The position numbers were made by a program, and so were the translations under genes. From contig CAMTPC010000013.1 of the NCBI GenBank assembly GCA_947074295.1, positions 1 to 43,502 on the forward strand: a stretch of 43,502 nucleotides of DNA. Direction: 5' to 3'. The notes beneath the pieces were generated by a model. The model worked only from the letters and a program-made list of their open reading frames with translations, had not been told where the DNA came from and searched no databases. The DNA is from an uncultured Bacteroides sp. (lineage in GTDB: Bacteria > Bacteroidota > Bacteroidia > Bacteroidales > Bacteroidaceae). Below, piece by piece: positions 18,963 to 30,196 of the stretch (positions are counted from its first letter, which is position 1; every line of letters begins with the position of its first letter).

Positions 18963-20096
18963 TCAATTTTGAGCCAGATTGCGATACATCTCACAAGCAG
19001 CCAACAAATAGGCCCCTACCCCAAAATTGGCGGTTGAGTTAGCATCTACCACTTGTCCAGGGATTGCCCGTTCGCCAATAGGTTGCACATAGCCCACTTT
19101 GCCATCAGGCTGGAGAGCCACTGTTGTCAGATATTCCCATGATTTATTCACTATTGGTTGGTAGATAGCCTCATCCAAAAGCCCATTATTGATTCCCCAA
19201 AGCAGGCCATAGGTAAAGAATGCCGTTCCGCTGGTTTCGGGTCCCGGTGCATGTTCGGGATCGAGCATACTGCGCGTCCAGTAGCCTTCGGGTTGCTGAC
19301 AGGAAGCTACTGCTTGTGCCATCGTCTTGAAACGTTCCTCGTATTTCGCTCTATTAGGAGCATTTCGAGGCAAATCACTTAAGATCTTTGCATATCCTGC
19401 CAATACCCAACCATCACCACGCGCCCAAAAATCTTTCATTCCGTTGCTCGACTTATGTTTAGGATAGACATATTTGCCATCACGATAGTAGAGACCTACT
19501 TCCTCATCGTACATAATACTATCGGCATAAGTCAGGTATTCGTCCAGTTTTTCCAGATAGAGTGGATTTTGTGTCAACTTATACATCTTCGTCATGACCG
19601 GCATCACCATATACAGACCATCAGCCCACCACCAATAATCGCTTTGTGGTGTCGACATCTGATACTCCATCACTTCACGAGCTCGTGCCATCTTTTGCGA
19701 ATCAGGAGCAATGCTATTCAAATCCGCATACGTCTGAAAACAAATCTGATAATCGCCGAAAAGTACATAATCATCGCTCTCGCCATAACTGTACTTCCAT
19801 TCGGATTTATCGTTTGATTTAGCTCCCATCCAGTCATTATGCTCCGCCCAGTCGGTAGAGTATTGTAGATAATCAGGATTCTGTGTCAAGCGATAGGCCT
19901 CCATGTTTCCAGTGTGATAGGCCGCATTATCCCAAAAGGAACTCACTGTGGCAGCGTTATTGTTTTGCCAATAGCTATTGACATTATCAATAATCTCCAA
20001 TACTTGGTCTGAAGCTTGTTTCTTTTGATCGGCACAACCATAGCACAGTGCGATGGCTAAGGCGCAAATACTTAAATTCATCTTTTTCATTGTCAT
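18963..20096 (-). CDS. GH105 unsaturated uronyl hydrolase, exported
   Basis: This 377-residue (alpha/alpha)6-barrel enzyme matches the YteR/GH105 family. Members hydrolyse 4,5-unsaturated uronic acid from the non-reducing end of oligosaccharides produced by lyases. Family landmarks are SFWDNAAYHTGNMEAY, WWWADGLYMVMPVM with the likely catalytic D159, FWARGDGWVLAGYAKIL, ETSGTAFFTYGLLWGI and a closing FGVGAYLLAACEM. An N-terminal signal with Cys at about 18-21 (ALCYGC) suggests a lipoprotein. It is the last gene of a four-gene operon, 20 bases after the BNR_4 gene. Whether it prefers unsaturated galacturonate (pectin) or glucuronate (ulvan, arabinogalactan) cannot be told by eye; the neighbours favour glucuronate. 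Confidence 0.88.
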   Translation of the reverse strand: MTMKKMNLSICALAIALCYGCADQKKQASDQVLEIIDNVNSYWQNNNAATVSSFWDNAAYHTGNMEAYRLTQNPDYLQYSTDWAEHNDWMGAKSNDKSEWKYSYGESDDYVLFGDYQICFQTYADLNSIAPDSQKMARAREVMEYQMSTPQSDYWWWADGLYMVMPVMTKMYKLTQNPLYLEKLDEYLTYADSIMYDEEVGLYYRDGKYVYPKHKSSNGMKDFWARGDGWVLAGYAKILSDLPRNAPNRAKYEERFKTMAQAVASCQQPEGYWTRSMLDPEHAPGPETSGTAFFTYGLLWGINNGLLDEAIYQPIVNKSWEYLTTVALQPDGKVGYVQPIGERAIPGQVVDANSTANFGVGAYLLAACEMYRNLAQN

Positions 20097-20116
20097 CGAA
20101 ATATTTCTTTTATTCG

Positions 20117-21394
20117 TTATTCATAGATTTCTAATACATATACGGTTTGATCCTCCGCTTCTTCAGTCTTTTCTCCATCCCCTTGCAGCGCACGTTGCAC
20201 GTATAAATGCAGCTGCTTATTGTTCTTCCAAAGTTCCGTGTCGTGCGAAGGTTCCCACGCCTCAACAGAGAAGGGGGTCAAATCTTTAAAAGTCCATAAA
20301 TCAGTTCCTACATTCGGAGTATAGGCCATAGAGACACGATTATCACGTTCCTCATCGCGAAAAATATATAACACCTCATGTCCATTCACCACTATGCGTG
20401 GACGCGCTATAGGTATTCGTTTAGTGCCGCCTCCTTTTAGGGAAAAGGGCATAGTGCGCTGCCCCACTTGCTGCTGCCTCCAAGCATCGCCATCGTGCCA
20501 CACCAGTCTGTATTGAGGAATATCACTCTCTGCATCTCGCCAATAGGTGGCGATATAGGGATGTCCTTTGGCATCGGCAGACATGGAGGTCTGATTGATT
20601 AGCTCGGAGTTTTCGGGTATGCGCCATGCATACTCGGCTGTAGCAGCAGTGATTGGAAGCTGATAGCTGGTGCCATCGCTTTTTTGCCAGGTCTTACCCC
20701 CATCCAACGAACGAGCATAACAGAGATCATGATTGGTTTCGACCATCCAGGTTTCGCGCCACACCCAAGAAAGATGAATTGTCCCCGCCTCATCTACATA
20801 AAGCTGCCAATAGGCATTACGCTGATTCTCACCATCAATCAATACATCGTGTACATCTGTCCATTTCTGTTCGGTGGTTGAATAGTGTTTCATCACCATA
20901 TTGCCACGCCCCGAAGAGCCCGAGCGATAGACAAAGATAAGATCACCATTGGGCAGACGATAGAATTCAGGATAGGTGACATGCCCTTCATCTTTACCTG
21001 TCAGTGACTGTAAAGTTCCTAAATGTATGGACCCCGGATCATCAGCGCGGCAATAGTTGAGCGGGTGTCCATGGTGATCAAACGAAGCATGAAGATAGCC
21101 ATCACCGTCCACCATGATGCTGATGCTATTGTGCGCGTCTTTTACATTCCCCTTATAAGGGCTGCGTTCCAATTCCCATTTGGTTGATCCTAGTTGTCTT
21201 TTTCCCAAAACCAAATAACCTTCACCATCATAATAGGCAATGTATTGTATGCCGCCATGTGTGACCAAAGAGTTGTTGCGGAAGACTGTCGTGTTGACTG
21301 ATGTACGGGCATAGGCTTTACCCACCTTGATAAGATGTTGTGCTATAGCAAACTGAGCTATAGATAATAAAAAAGCTAAGACTAGGCTCCTCAT
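20117..21394 (-). CDS. BNR_4-type seven-bladed propeller, candidate polysaccharide lyase
   Basis: This 425-residue secreted protein has a cleavable signal (MRSLVLAFLLSIAQFAIAQ). The sequence fits the BNR_4 propeller fold used by PL24/PL25 ulvan lyases, the PL27 rhamnosyl-glucuronate lyase and the GH145 rhamnosidase. Candidate active-site residues sit in conserved-looking contexts: H88 (DAHNS), H107/H108 (SFDHHGHPLNY), Y141 (GHVTYPEF), R157 (FVYRSGSSGRGN) and NAYW at 193-196. A paired His/His/Tyr/Arg set supports lyase chemistry rather than a structural propeller. The next gene encodes a GH105 enzyme, which acts on lyase products. The fold class is reasonably clear; the precise CAZy family and substrate are inference. 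Confidence 0.7.
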   Translation of the reverse strand: MRSLVLAFLLSIAQFAIAQHLIKVGKAYARTSVNTTVFRNNSLVTHGGIQYIAYYDGEGYLVLGKRQLGSTKWELERSPYKGNVKDAHNSISIMVDGDGYLHASFDHHGHPLNYCRADDPGSIHLGTLQSLTGKDEGHVTYPEFYRLPNGDLIFVYRSGSSGRGNMVMKHYSTTEQKWTDVHDVLIDGENQRNAYWQLYVDEAGTIHLSWVWRETWMVETNHDLCYARSLDGGKTWQKSDGTSYQLPITAATAEYAWRIPENSELINQTSMSADAKGHPYIATYWRDAESDIPQYRLVWHDGDAWRQQQVGQRTMPFSLKGGGTKRIPIARPRIVVNGHEVLYIFRDEERDNRVSMAYTPNVGTDLWTFKDLTPFSVEAWEPSHDTELWKNNKQLHLYVQRALQGDGEKTEEAEDQTVYVLEIYE

Positions 21395-21403
21395 GTGTAA
21401 AGT

Positions 21404-22372
21404 TTATAATCTTTCAGGTTTACCATAAGTCATGATTAATCTCTCTAATTCGGATGGAGAAATCTGAATAATACAGCCATGACGTGGATGAAAATCCATG
21501 CTGATATCTTCGTCAATCACTCTAAACGTATCTAAATCGGTTGATTCTGTGAACTGATAAGCTCCCTTCATATATACATCATACATCAATATATATTTGT
21601 CAGTGCCTGCAAGTTTAAAAACACCAGCACCCTCTACGGCCTCATTCGTTTGCTGTTTATAATCATTTGATTCATTCCATATCCCTGAGGTAAGCGAGGA
21701 AGTCGTGGCTTTTCTAATACCATTTCCATGTCCTTCGGTTTTATAGAACATATGATAAAAACCGTCTTTATAGACAATATCTCCATCAATGCAAGATCGT
21801 CCATCTTTGGGTAGGAATAATGGCTTGTATTCGCCTTCAATATCCGTAAATTCGGGATTGGCATATGCGTAATAAATAATATCTGGTCCATCGCCATGTT
21901 TCATCGACCAATAAATCATATACTTACCTACTTCATTATCATATATGACTTGCGGTGCCCACACTCTTTTTAAGTCTTCTTGATTCGCAAAGCGTTGCTG
22001 AATATTCACCACATTCGAGGTCCAATTAATAAGATCTTTGGATTGAAGCAACACCATTGCACGGTTGGAATCCCAGCCATTTGCCGAGATCATATCCGTC
22101 AGCACCATATAAAATGTGCCTCCATCTTCTGAACGCAAAATAAATGGATCGCGCACACCACCTGTTGAGCTTATTATTTTTGAGTCTATTACAGGCTCAT
22201 TATTATTTAAGGCATGATAGTTAAAACCATCTCTACTAACAGCATAGCGAACAGCTTCGCCATTTGGACTATTCCCTGTAAAATAGGCAAACAAGTATGC
22301 TGAAGACTGGGCATTGAGATGAAGCATATTGCCGATTAGTAACAGTAACAATAAAGGAAAATTCTTTTTCAT
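21404..22372 (-). CDS. GH43-like exo-glycosidase, secreted
   Basis: This is a 322-residue five-bladed propeller protein with a signal peptide (KKNFPLLLLLLIGNMLHLNAQ). The start SSAYLFAYFTGN and the blocks GGVRDPFIL, RVWAPQVIYD, SCIDGDIVYKDGFYHMFYKTEG and NEAVEGAGVFKL resemble GH43 arabinofuranosidase or galactosidase subfamilies. Candidate catalytic residues are D75 (RDPF), D196 or D198 (IDGD) and E247 (VEGAG). It probably removes terminal arabinofuranose or galactose in the periplasm. It lies 9 bases before the BNR_4 gene and 46 bases after the DUF2264 gene. Substrate is not decided by sequence alone. Confidence 0.78.
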   Translation of the reverse strand: MKKNFPLLLLLLIGNMLHLNAQSSAYLFAYFTGNSPNGEAVRYAVSRDGFNYHALNNNEPVIDSKIISSTGGVRDPFILRSEDGGTFYMVLTDMISANGWDSNRAMVLLQSKDLINWTSNVVNIQQRFANQEDLKRVWAPQVIYDNEVGKYMIYWSMKHGDGPDIIYYAYANPEFTDIEGEYKPLFLPKDGRSCIDGDIVYKDGFYHMFYKTEGHGNGIRKATTSSLTSGIWNESNDYKQQTNEAVEGAGVFKLAGTDKYILMYDVYMKGAYQFTESTDLDTFRVIDEDISMDFHPRHGCIIQISPSELERLIMTYGKPERL

Positions 22373-22418
22373 GTGTTTTTAATAGCATTGAGGACAAGAG
22401 GTTTTGTCTTGTCATGGG

Positions 22419-24425
22419 TTAATACTTAGTATAATCTATTGTTTTAGTAGTATTGTCTCTGAACTGAACTTCTATTTTAGTTCCATCATTAAGTACACTT
22501 ATATCGTTAATAGGAGAAAGCTCTGCCTCCGTAAATGGTACATTCCCTTTTTTCCACAATTGCAATGTAGCATAGACTTTATCACCTGCAATATTATCAC
22601 GTGATTGGATAAAAGCACATTCTTCACCCACAGGATGAAGTCCAGTGGCATGATGGAAATCGGTTTCACTCCATCCCAAAAGAGGAATCATGGCCAATTG
22701 ATAGGCACCATTACTGATGATCCAAGCATTGCCGTTTTTCGTCTTGACTGTATTGTAGCTTATAGGCTGATCGAGCAACGGCAAGCTATAATGTCCCAAA
22801 AGGATATCTGTTTTGGCGGGAGTGTAAGCACGGTCTATACGCAGGATGCCATCAGGCAATATAATATCTACCAATTGAAAACGAATACTATCATTAGTTT
22901 CAAGAACAGCATCTCTATAATAGATATTATCTTCGTAGCCTTTAAAGGTGTAAAGTCGCAACACCTCCCATTTGTTGTCACTATTCTTCACCCCGTAATT
23001 CATGGAGATTTCACCGTTATCACCATCCGTCATCCACGGAAATTCGGTATTGTAGGCCAACTTATTATAATTTTCTGAGCTGCGGAATTTTTGCCAATCA
23101 TCGGCCACCCTCTCATGACACCACGAACGCATCTCGGCAGCACCACTATTAGGATAGTCGGTAATCAGTAGATTGGACCCTGGTTGAAATTTGGAATAAG
23201 ACTGACCTTTTTGAAGTTCTTCCTCCCATGGACCGTTATTCTCCTGAGCAGACCAGAATGGATTATCTTGAGGCAGAAGCAATGCCATAAAGGCTTTGCC
23301 CATCCAAAATGCACTGCCACGGCAACTATAGTTTTGGACAGCAGGTTCGAATTTTCCATAAAATCCAAGTGAGGGAACCGAGTCCTCCAAAAAATCAGGA
23401 TGCTGCAAGAACTGTAACAATGTAGAAGAAGCGATGCGACGCATCCAACCATAGTTAACCTGTGTAGATCCGTCCAAGAAACCCGTCAAAACCAGTGGAA
23501 CCACAGCACCAAATCGATATGGCATGCTGCGTCCCCACATATTCATCTGTCCCTCACGGTTAAACATATAAGGATAATTGGGCACCATATCCGCAAGATT
23601 GCTCATAAACTGTTCGGCATATTCAGGATAAAACTCTTTGCCATATAGCTCAGACCATACAGGACCATACATCTGAAAGGCCCACATGCTATAATAGTCG
23701 TAGGCAGGCGAATCATTGTACCAACCCGAACCGCGATAAGCATCGAGACACTCTTGCAAGTATTTTTGCATAAGTGGTTCATTGATTTCATAGCCTTGTT
23801 TCTTGAAAAAGCTAAGTACGAAGATATTAAAGAACCTCCAATTAGAGCTGACCGTAGGTCCATCGCCATAACTTATCATCACGGAGGCTATTGCCTCTTT
23901 TTGACTGTCAGTCAATGGTTCCCATAATAGATCGGGTATAATAGAAAGAGAGATCGCAAGTGCACCAAACTCTACAAGTATTTGATTGGGACCACCATCG
24001 CCACGCGGCTGAATGAAACTAGGATGTTCCGGATTGACCAGGTTAAGCAGGTTATGTCGATAATAGTCGAGCACATTAATGCCATTTAGCTCTAGGTCTG
24101 GCTTTTCGCGCAACAGAGGAGCAGCGACAAAAAGTGTACGGCAAAAGCCTTCGAGCTTCTCGGTAGGTACTTCTTGTTCTCTATGTGGATAGGTTTTCTC
24201 AAATTGCTTGGGAAACTTCATGGCATCATCAAGAGAATGTATATAGCTGAAAGCACCTTGGAGTAAGTATTCGGCTGCGTCCACCCAATGCGTGCGGATG
24301 ACTCCCGTCAAAGGGCTTGTTACAAAATCGGGTTGTTGAACATTAAACACATTCGATTTACTATCATTAGCGAATAGACTCGAAGTAGTATATGCAAGGA
24401 ATAAAAACAATAGGATTTTCTTCAT
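22419..24425 (-). CDS. DUF2264 protein, possible beta-glucuronidase (GH154-like)
   Basis: This 668-residue secreted protein starts with a signal peptide (KKILLFLFLAYTTSSLFA). The N-terminal two thirds fits DUF2264, a helical (alpha/alpha)-barrel family: PLTGVIRTHWVDAAEYLL, LEGFCRTLFVAAPLL, DGGPNQILVEFGALA and GSGWYNDSPAYDYYSMWAF. A beta-rich C-terminal part (about 430-668) would be the companion domain. I recall that DUF2264-type proteins have been linked to CAZy GH154 beta-glucuronidases in arabinogalactan loci; this must be checked. It is the first gene of the four-gene operon, and a minus-strand -7 box lies about 58 bases upstream. Confidence 0.75.
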   Translation of the reverse strand: MKKILLFLFLAYTTSSLFANDSKSNVFNVQQPDFVTSPLTGVIRTHWVDAAEYLLQGAFSYIHSLDDAMKFPKQFEKTYPHREQEVPTEKLEGFCRTLFVAAPLLREKPDLELNGINVLDYYRHNLLNLVNPEHPSFIQPRGDGGPNQILVEFGALAISLSIIPDLLWEPLTDSQKEAIASVMISYGDGPTVSSNWRFFNIFVLSFFKKQGYEINEPLMQKYLQECLDAYRGSGWYNDSPAYDYYSMWAFQMYGPVWSELYGKEFYPEYAEQFMSNLADMVPNYPYMFNREGQMNMWGRSMPYRFGAVVPLVLTGFLDGSTQVNYGWMRRIASSTLLQFLQHPDFLEDSVPSLGFYGKFEPAVQNYSCRGSAFWMGKAFMALLLPQDNPFWSAQENNGPWEEELQKGQSYSKFQPGSNLLITDYPNSGAAEMRSWCHERVADDWQKFRSSENYNKLAYNTEFPWMTDGDNGEISMNYGVKNSDNKWEVLRLYTFKGYEDNIYYRDAVLETNDSIRFQLVDIILPDGILRIDRAYTPAKTDILLGHYSLPLLDQPISYNTVKTKNGNAWIISNGAYQLAMIPLLGWSETDFHHATGLHPVGEECAFIQSRDNIAGDKVYATLQLWKKGNVPFTEAELSPINDISVLNDGTKIEVQFRDNTTKTIDYTKY

Positions 24426-24482
24426 TGTATTAGTGTATAACTAGTTGGCTAAGTTTCTTTATACATAGATGGTTTATATGTA

Positions 24483-24490
24483 CAAAAATA
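24483..24490 (-). promoter_or_regulatory. Predicted promoter -7 box of the DUF2264-GH43-BNR_4-GH105 operon
   Basis: On the minus strand TATTTTTG matches TAnnTTTG. The same 12-base word TACAAAAATAGA (plus strand) occurs upstream of the GH2 gene at 28985-28996. Confidence 0.45.
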
Positions 24491-24626
24491 GACGATTATA
24501 GAGGCGTTTAAGGGTGTCATATCGCCATAAATGGTGTACATTAGGTTAATAAAATACCTTATAAGTTATAAAACGCAGAATTCGTCTTTATCCTCCCTAC
24601 AAGTAGTATTGTTGGAAAGAATCTTT

Positions 24627-24634
24627 TATATTTG
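24627..24634 (+). promoter_or_regulatory. Predicted promoter -7 box of the 313-residue orphan gene
   Basis: TATATTTG lies 35 bases before the ATG at 24669. An ATTG at 24608-24611 is closer than ideal for a -33 element. Confidence 0.45.
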
Positions 24635-24668
24635 TCGATAATCTCTATATTGTAAAGCTATAAGACGA

Positions 24669-25610
24669 ATGAAATATATACTCCTATTAGTCAATCTATT
24701 CTTCATTATGACGGCAAATCATTCACAAGAAGATAGAAATAATAGTGTAAACGGTGAATTCTCATTCTGCTCGGGTAATTATATTGTTTATTACCACTAT
24801 GATGATGAAGACTTGGACGAGTCGACTCCAAGAAGTCTGTATACTATAAATATAGTGACCTGCCAAGTGGACACTCTAGTCTTAAATAGCCCATATAATT
24901 GTTGTGCACCTTTGGATTCCATAACATGCTTTTTTAGTGAAGATGGCAATATCTACATCAACGATTTCAAGACTCAGAAGAAAACAAATGTCATTACTTC
25001 CAATGCGGATGGATGCATCATTAATGAAATGATAGTGAACAATAATACACTTTATTTTCTTGAAACAGATTTCTCCACTCAAATCATTAGGCTAAAAGCT
25101 ATTAAACAACCATTCGACAAGGATGCCGCTACAATTTTGGAATTCCCTTTTTCAGAACTCGAATCATCTAAAGTCAAGCTTTTCAAGATGAAAGATGCCA
25201 TTGCCTTTGAGATTCAAAATCAGCTATATCTATATGATACTATCACAAATAGCAATATAGTTATCAGTTCGCAAGTCGCAGATTTCGCTGCTTCGGATAA
25301 TTCTATCCTCTACTCCGCCTATAATCAGACCCACGACGAAGAATACAAAAAACTCCAACTGAACAGTTATGATATAACCTCAAAGAATGAACATCACATC
25401 ATCGAACTTCCATTTAAGTTATTCCAGCACGATTTATTCTCACGTTCTATCAATGGTATCTATCAAGCCTATTATCATAATGGAAATTCACTCTTTGCCT
25501 GGGATGGCTCTACTTGGTGCCAAGAGATTTCATCGCCTTTTCTGATTTATAAGAATAAGAGGATAGAGGTTTATAAAGATAGTGAGGGTTTTGACTGGGT
25601 GAGAAAATAG
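24669..25610 (+). CDS. Secreted protein of unknown function, propeller-like
   Basis: I do not recognise this 313-residue protein. It has an N-terminal signal-like segment (MKYILLLVNLFFIMTANHSQ). The body has repeated beta-rich units with alternating hydrophobics (NIYINDFKTQKKTNV, LYFLETDFSTQIIRLKAI, NQLYLYDTITNSNIVIS, ILYSAYNQTHDEEYKKLQL), suggesting a WD40/TolB-like beta propeller with degenerate blades. No catalytic motif is evident. It is visibly more AT-rich than its neighbours and stands alone on the plus strand between two leftward carbohydrate units, with its own predicted promoter and a terminator behind it. This could indicate separate acquisition. Confidence 0.7.
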   Translation: MKYILLLVNLFFIMTANHSQEDRNNSVNGEFSFCSGNYIVYYHYDDEDLDESTPRSLYTINIVTCQVDTLVLNSPYNCCAPLDSITCFFSEDGNIYINDFKTQKKTNVITSNADGCIINEMIVNNNTLYFLETDFSTQIIRLKAIKQPFDKDAATILEFPFSELESSKVKLFKMKDAIAFEIQNQLYLYDTITNSNIVISSQVADFAASDNSILYSAYNQTHDEEYKKLQLNSYDITSKNEHHIIELPFKLFQHDLFSRSINGIYQAYYHNGNSLFAWDGSTWCQEISSPFLIYKNKRIEVYKDSEGFDWVRK

Positions 25611-25644
25611 ATTAGCCTATAAACGTTTTACTATAAAATCAACA

Positions 25645-25678
25645 AAGGCTCTTTCAACTCCGAAGAAGAAAGAGCCTT
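25645..25678. terminator. Bidirectional terminator between the orphan gene and the GH2 gene
   Basis: A perfect 11-bp stem AAGGCTCTTTC/GAAAGAGCCTT (25645-25655 with 25668-25678) with a 12-base loop lies between convergent genes. The T tracts are imperfect on both sides. Confidence 0.7.
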
Positions 25679-25702
25679 ATTTAATATTCATTTAAAAGAT
25701 AG

Positions 25703-28858
<3,156 letters not shown>

Positions 28859-28986
28859 CTACTTAATTTCTTATATACCCATCATTAATCAAGATCTCTA
28901 TTTTAAATAAATTCCAGAAATACGGATAAAACCAATATTTAAGTGAGCAAACTATATATCAAAGCAAAGAGTCGTAAATAGTCCTA

Positions 28987-28994
28987 CAAAAATA
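28987..28994 (-). promoter_or_regulatory. Predicted promoter -7 box of the GH2 gene
   Basis: On the minus strand TATTTTTG sits in a 12-base word shared with the DUF2264 operon promoter. The resulting leader would be about 145 bases. The 382-base divergent region 28835-29216 shows no other gene. Confidence 0.4.
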
Positions 28995-29177
28995 GATTTT
29001 CCTCATAAGAATCAACTCTAATTATCATTCAAAAAATGTCGAATTTCATTCAGAAACCTCATTTAGAGAGATAAAAACGGAAAAACGAATACGAATCTTC
29101 TCTTTTTAGTGCAAGATTATGGACTAATAAGTCATCATCTCGGATAGAAAGTGAATACAATCTTTCAAGAAAAAATA

Positions 29178-29185
29178 TAGATTTG
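29178..29185 (+). promoter_or_regulatory. Predicted promoter -7 box of the phosphodiesterase gene
   Basis: TAGATTTG followed by C matches TAnnTTTG, 32 bases before the ATG at 29217. Confidence 0.5.
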
Positions 29186-29216
29186 CACCTCTTATTAATC
29201 CACTAATCTAAGACTT

Positions 29217-30110
29217 ATGACAACACGATTGATTTATTGTATTCTTCTCATTTGTTTCTCCAACATTTGCACCACTGCCTATGCGGCAAAATGTAAAGCT
29301 AAACATGTAGTACTAATCGGCTTTGATGGTTGGGGAAGCTACAGTGTAGAGCAAGCCGAAATGCCCATTGTAAAGGAGTTGATGGAAAGCGGCAGTTATA
29401 CATTGAGAAAACGTTCGGTACTTCCCTCCTCCAGTGCAGTCAACTGGGCTTCGATGTTTATGGGTGCGGGACCTGAGTTGCATGGATTCACCACATGGGG
29501 TTCGAAAAGCCCCGACTTACCCTCGCGCGAACTCACGCATTACGGTCTATTTCCATCAATATGGGGTTTGTTTCGCGACGCTAATCCTAAAGCGGAGGTT
29601 GGCTATATTTATCAATGGGATGGTTTTGAGTATTTTGCAGAGATGCCAGCCATGAGTTATACTTGTCATGGTAAAAGCGATACGTTGGTTGCGCAGAAAG
29701 CGGTAGACTATATCATCGAAAAGAAACCAGTCTTCCTAGGAGTGTTTTTCGATGAGCCTGATCATGTAGGACATCAAATTGGACACGATACAGAAGCCTA
29801 CTATAAAAAAATGAACCAACTTGATGGATTCTTAGCCGGCATCATCAATGCATTAAAAGAGGCTAAGATATGGGATGATACCATACTAATTGTCACTTCC
29901 GACCATGGAGGCATCGAGAAGGGGCATGGTGGTAAAACTATGGCCGAGATGGAGACACCTTTCATCATAGCTGGTAAAGGCATTAAGAAAGGATATGTGA
30001 TAGAGGATAGCATGATGCAGTTTGACGTGGCTCCCACCATTGCCCACATCTTCGGACTTAAAACACCCCAAGTATGGATAGGACGACCTATGAAAAATGC
30101 GTTTAAATAA
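29217..30110 (+). CDS. ENPP-type phosphodiesterase / alkaline phosphatase superfamily, exported
   Basis: This 297-residue protein has a signal peptide (RLIYCILLICFSNICTTAYAA) and the metal-dependent phosphodiesterase fold. Metal and catalytic residues line up with nucleotide pyrophosphatase/phosphodiesterases: D37 in LIGFDGWG, a serine nucleophile near S73 in LPSSSAVNW (many ENPPs use Thr), D182 and H186 in DEPDHVGH, D229/H230 in TSDHGG and H237 in KGHGG. It would hydrolyse a phosphodiester or phosphomonoester in the periplasm; the substrate is unknown. It lacks the Cys/Ser formylglycine motif of sulfatases. It is transcribed alone, convergent with the GH3 gene. Confidence 0.88.
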   Translation: MTTRLIYCILLICFSNICTTAYAAKCKAKHVVLIGFDGWGSYSVEQAEMPIVKELMESGSYTLRKRSVLPSSSAVNWASMFMGAGPELHGFTTWGSKSPDLPSRELTHYGLFPSIWGLFRDANPKAEVGYIYQWDGFEYFAEMPAMSYTCHGKSDTLVAQKAVDYIIEKKPVFLGVFFDEPDHVGHQIGHDTEAYYKKMNQLDGFLAGIINALKEAKIWDDTILIVTSDHGGIEKGHGGKTMAEMETPFIIAGKGIKKGYVIEDSMMQFDVAPTIAHIFGLKTPQVWIGRPMKNAFK

Positions 30111-30113
30111 TGA

Positions 30114-30160
30114 TAAAAAAACAGCCCATCTGCCATAGCTATGCTATTTAGGATGGGCTG
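30114..30160 (-). terminator. Terminator of the GH3 gene
   Basis: A 9-bp stem CAGCCCATC/GATGGGCTG (30122-30130 with 30152-30160) with a long loop is followed on the minus strand by a T7 run. The plus strand lacks a T tract, so it mainly serves the GH3 transcript. Confidence 0.65.
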
Positions 30161-30196
30161 CAACCATAAACGAGATGTTGCCTAAGGTCTAATCAG

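Noticed and set aside
29217..30110. Phosphodiesterase gene as a sulfatase of the glycan locus
   Set aside because: The C/S-x-P/A-x-R formylglycine motif is absent; residues match ENPP-type enzymes instead.
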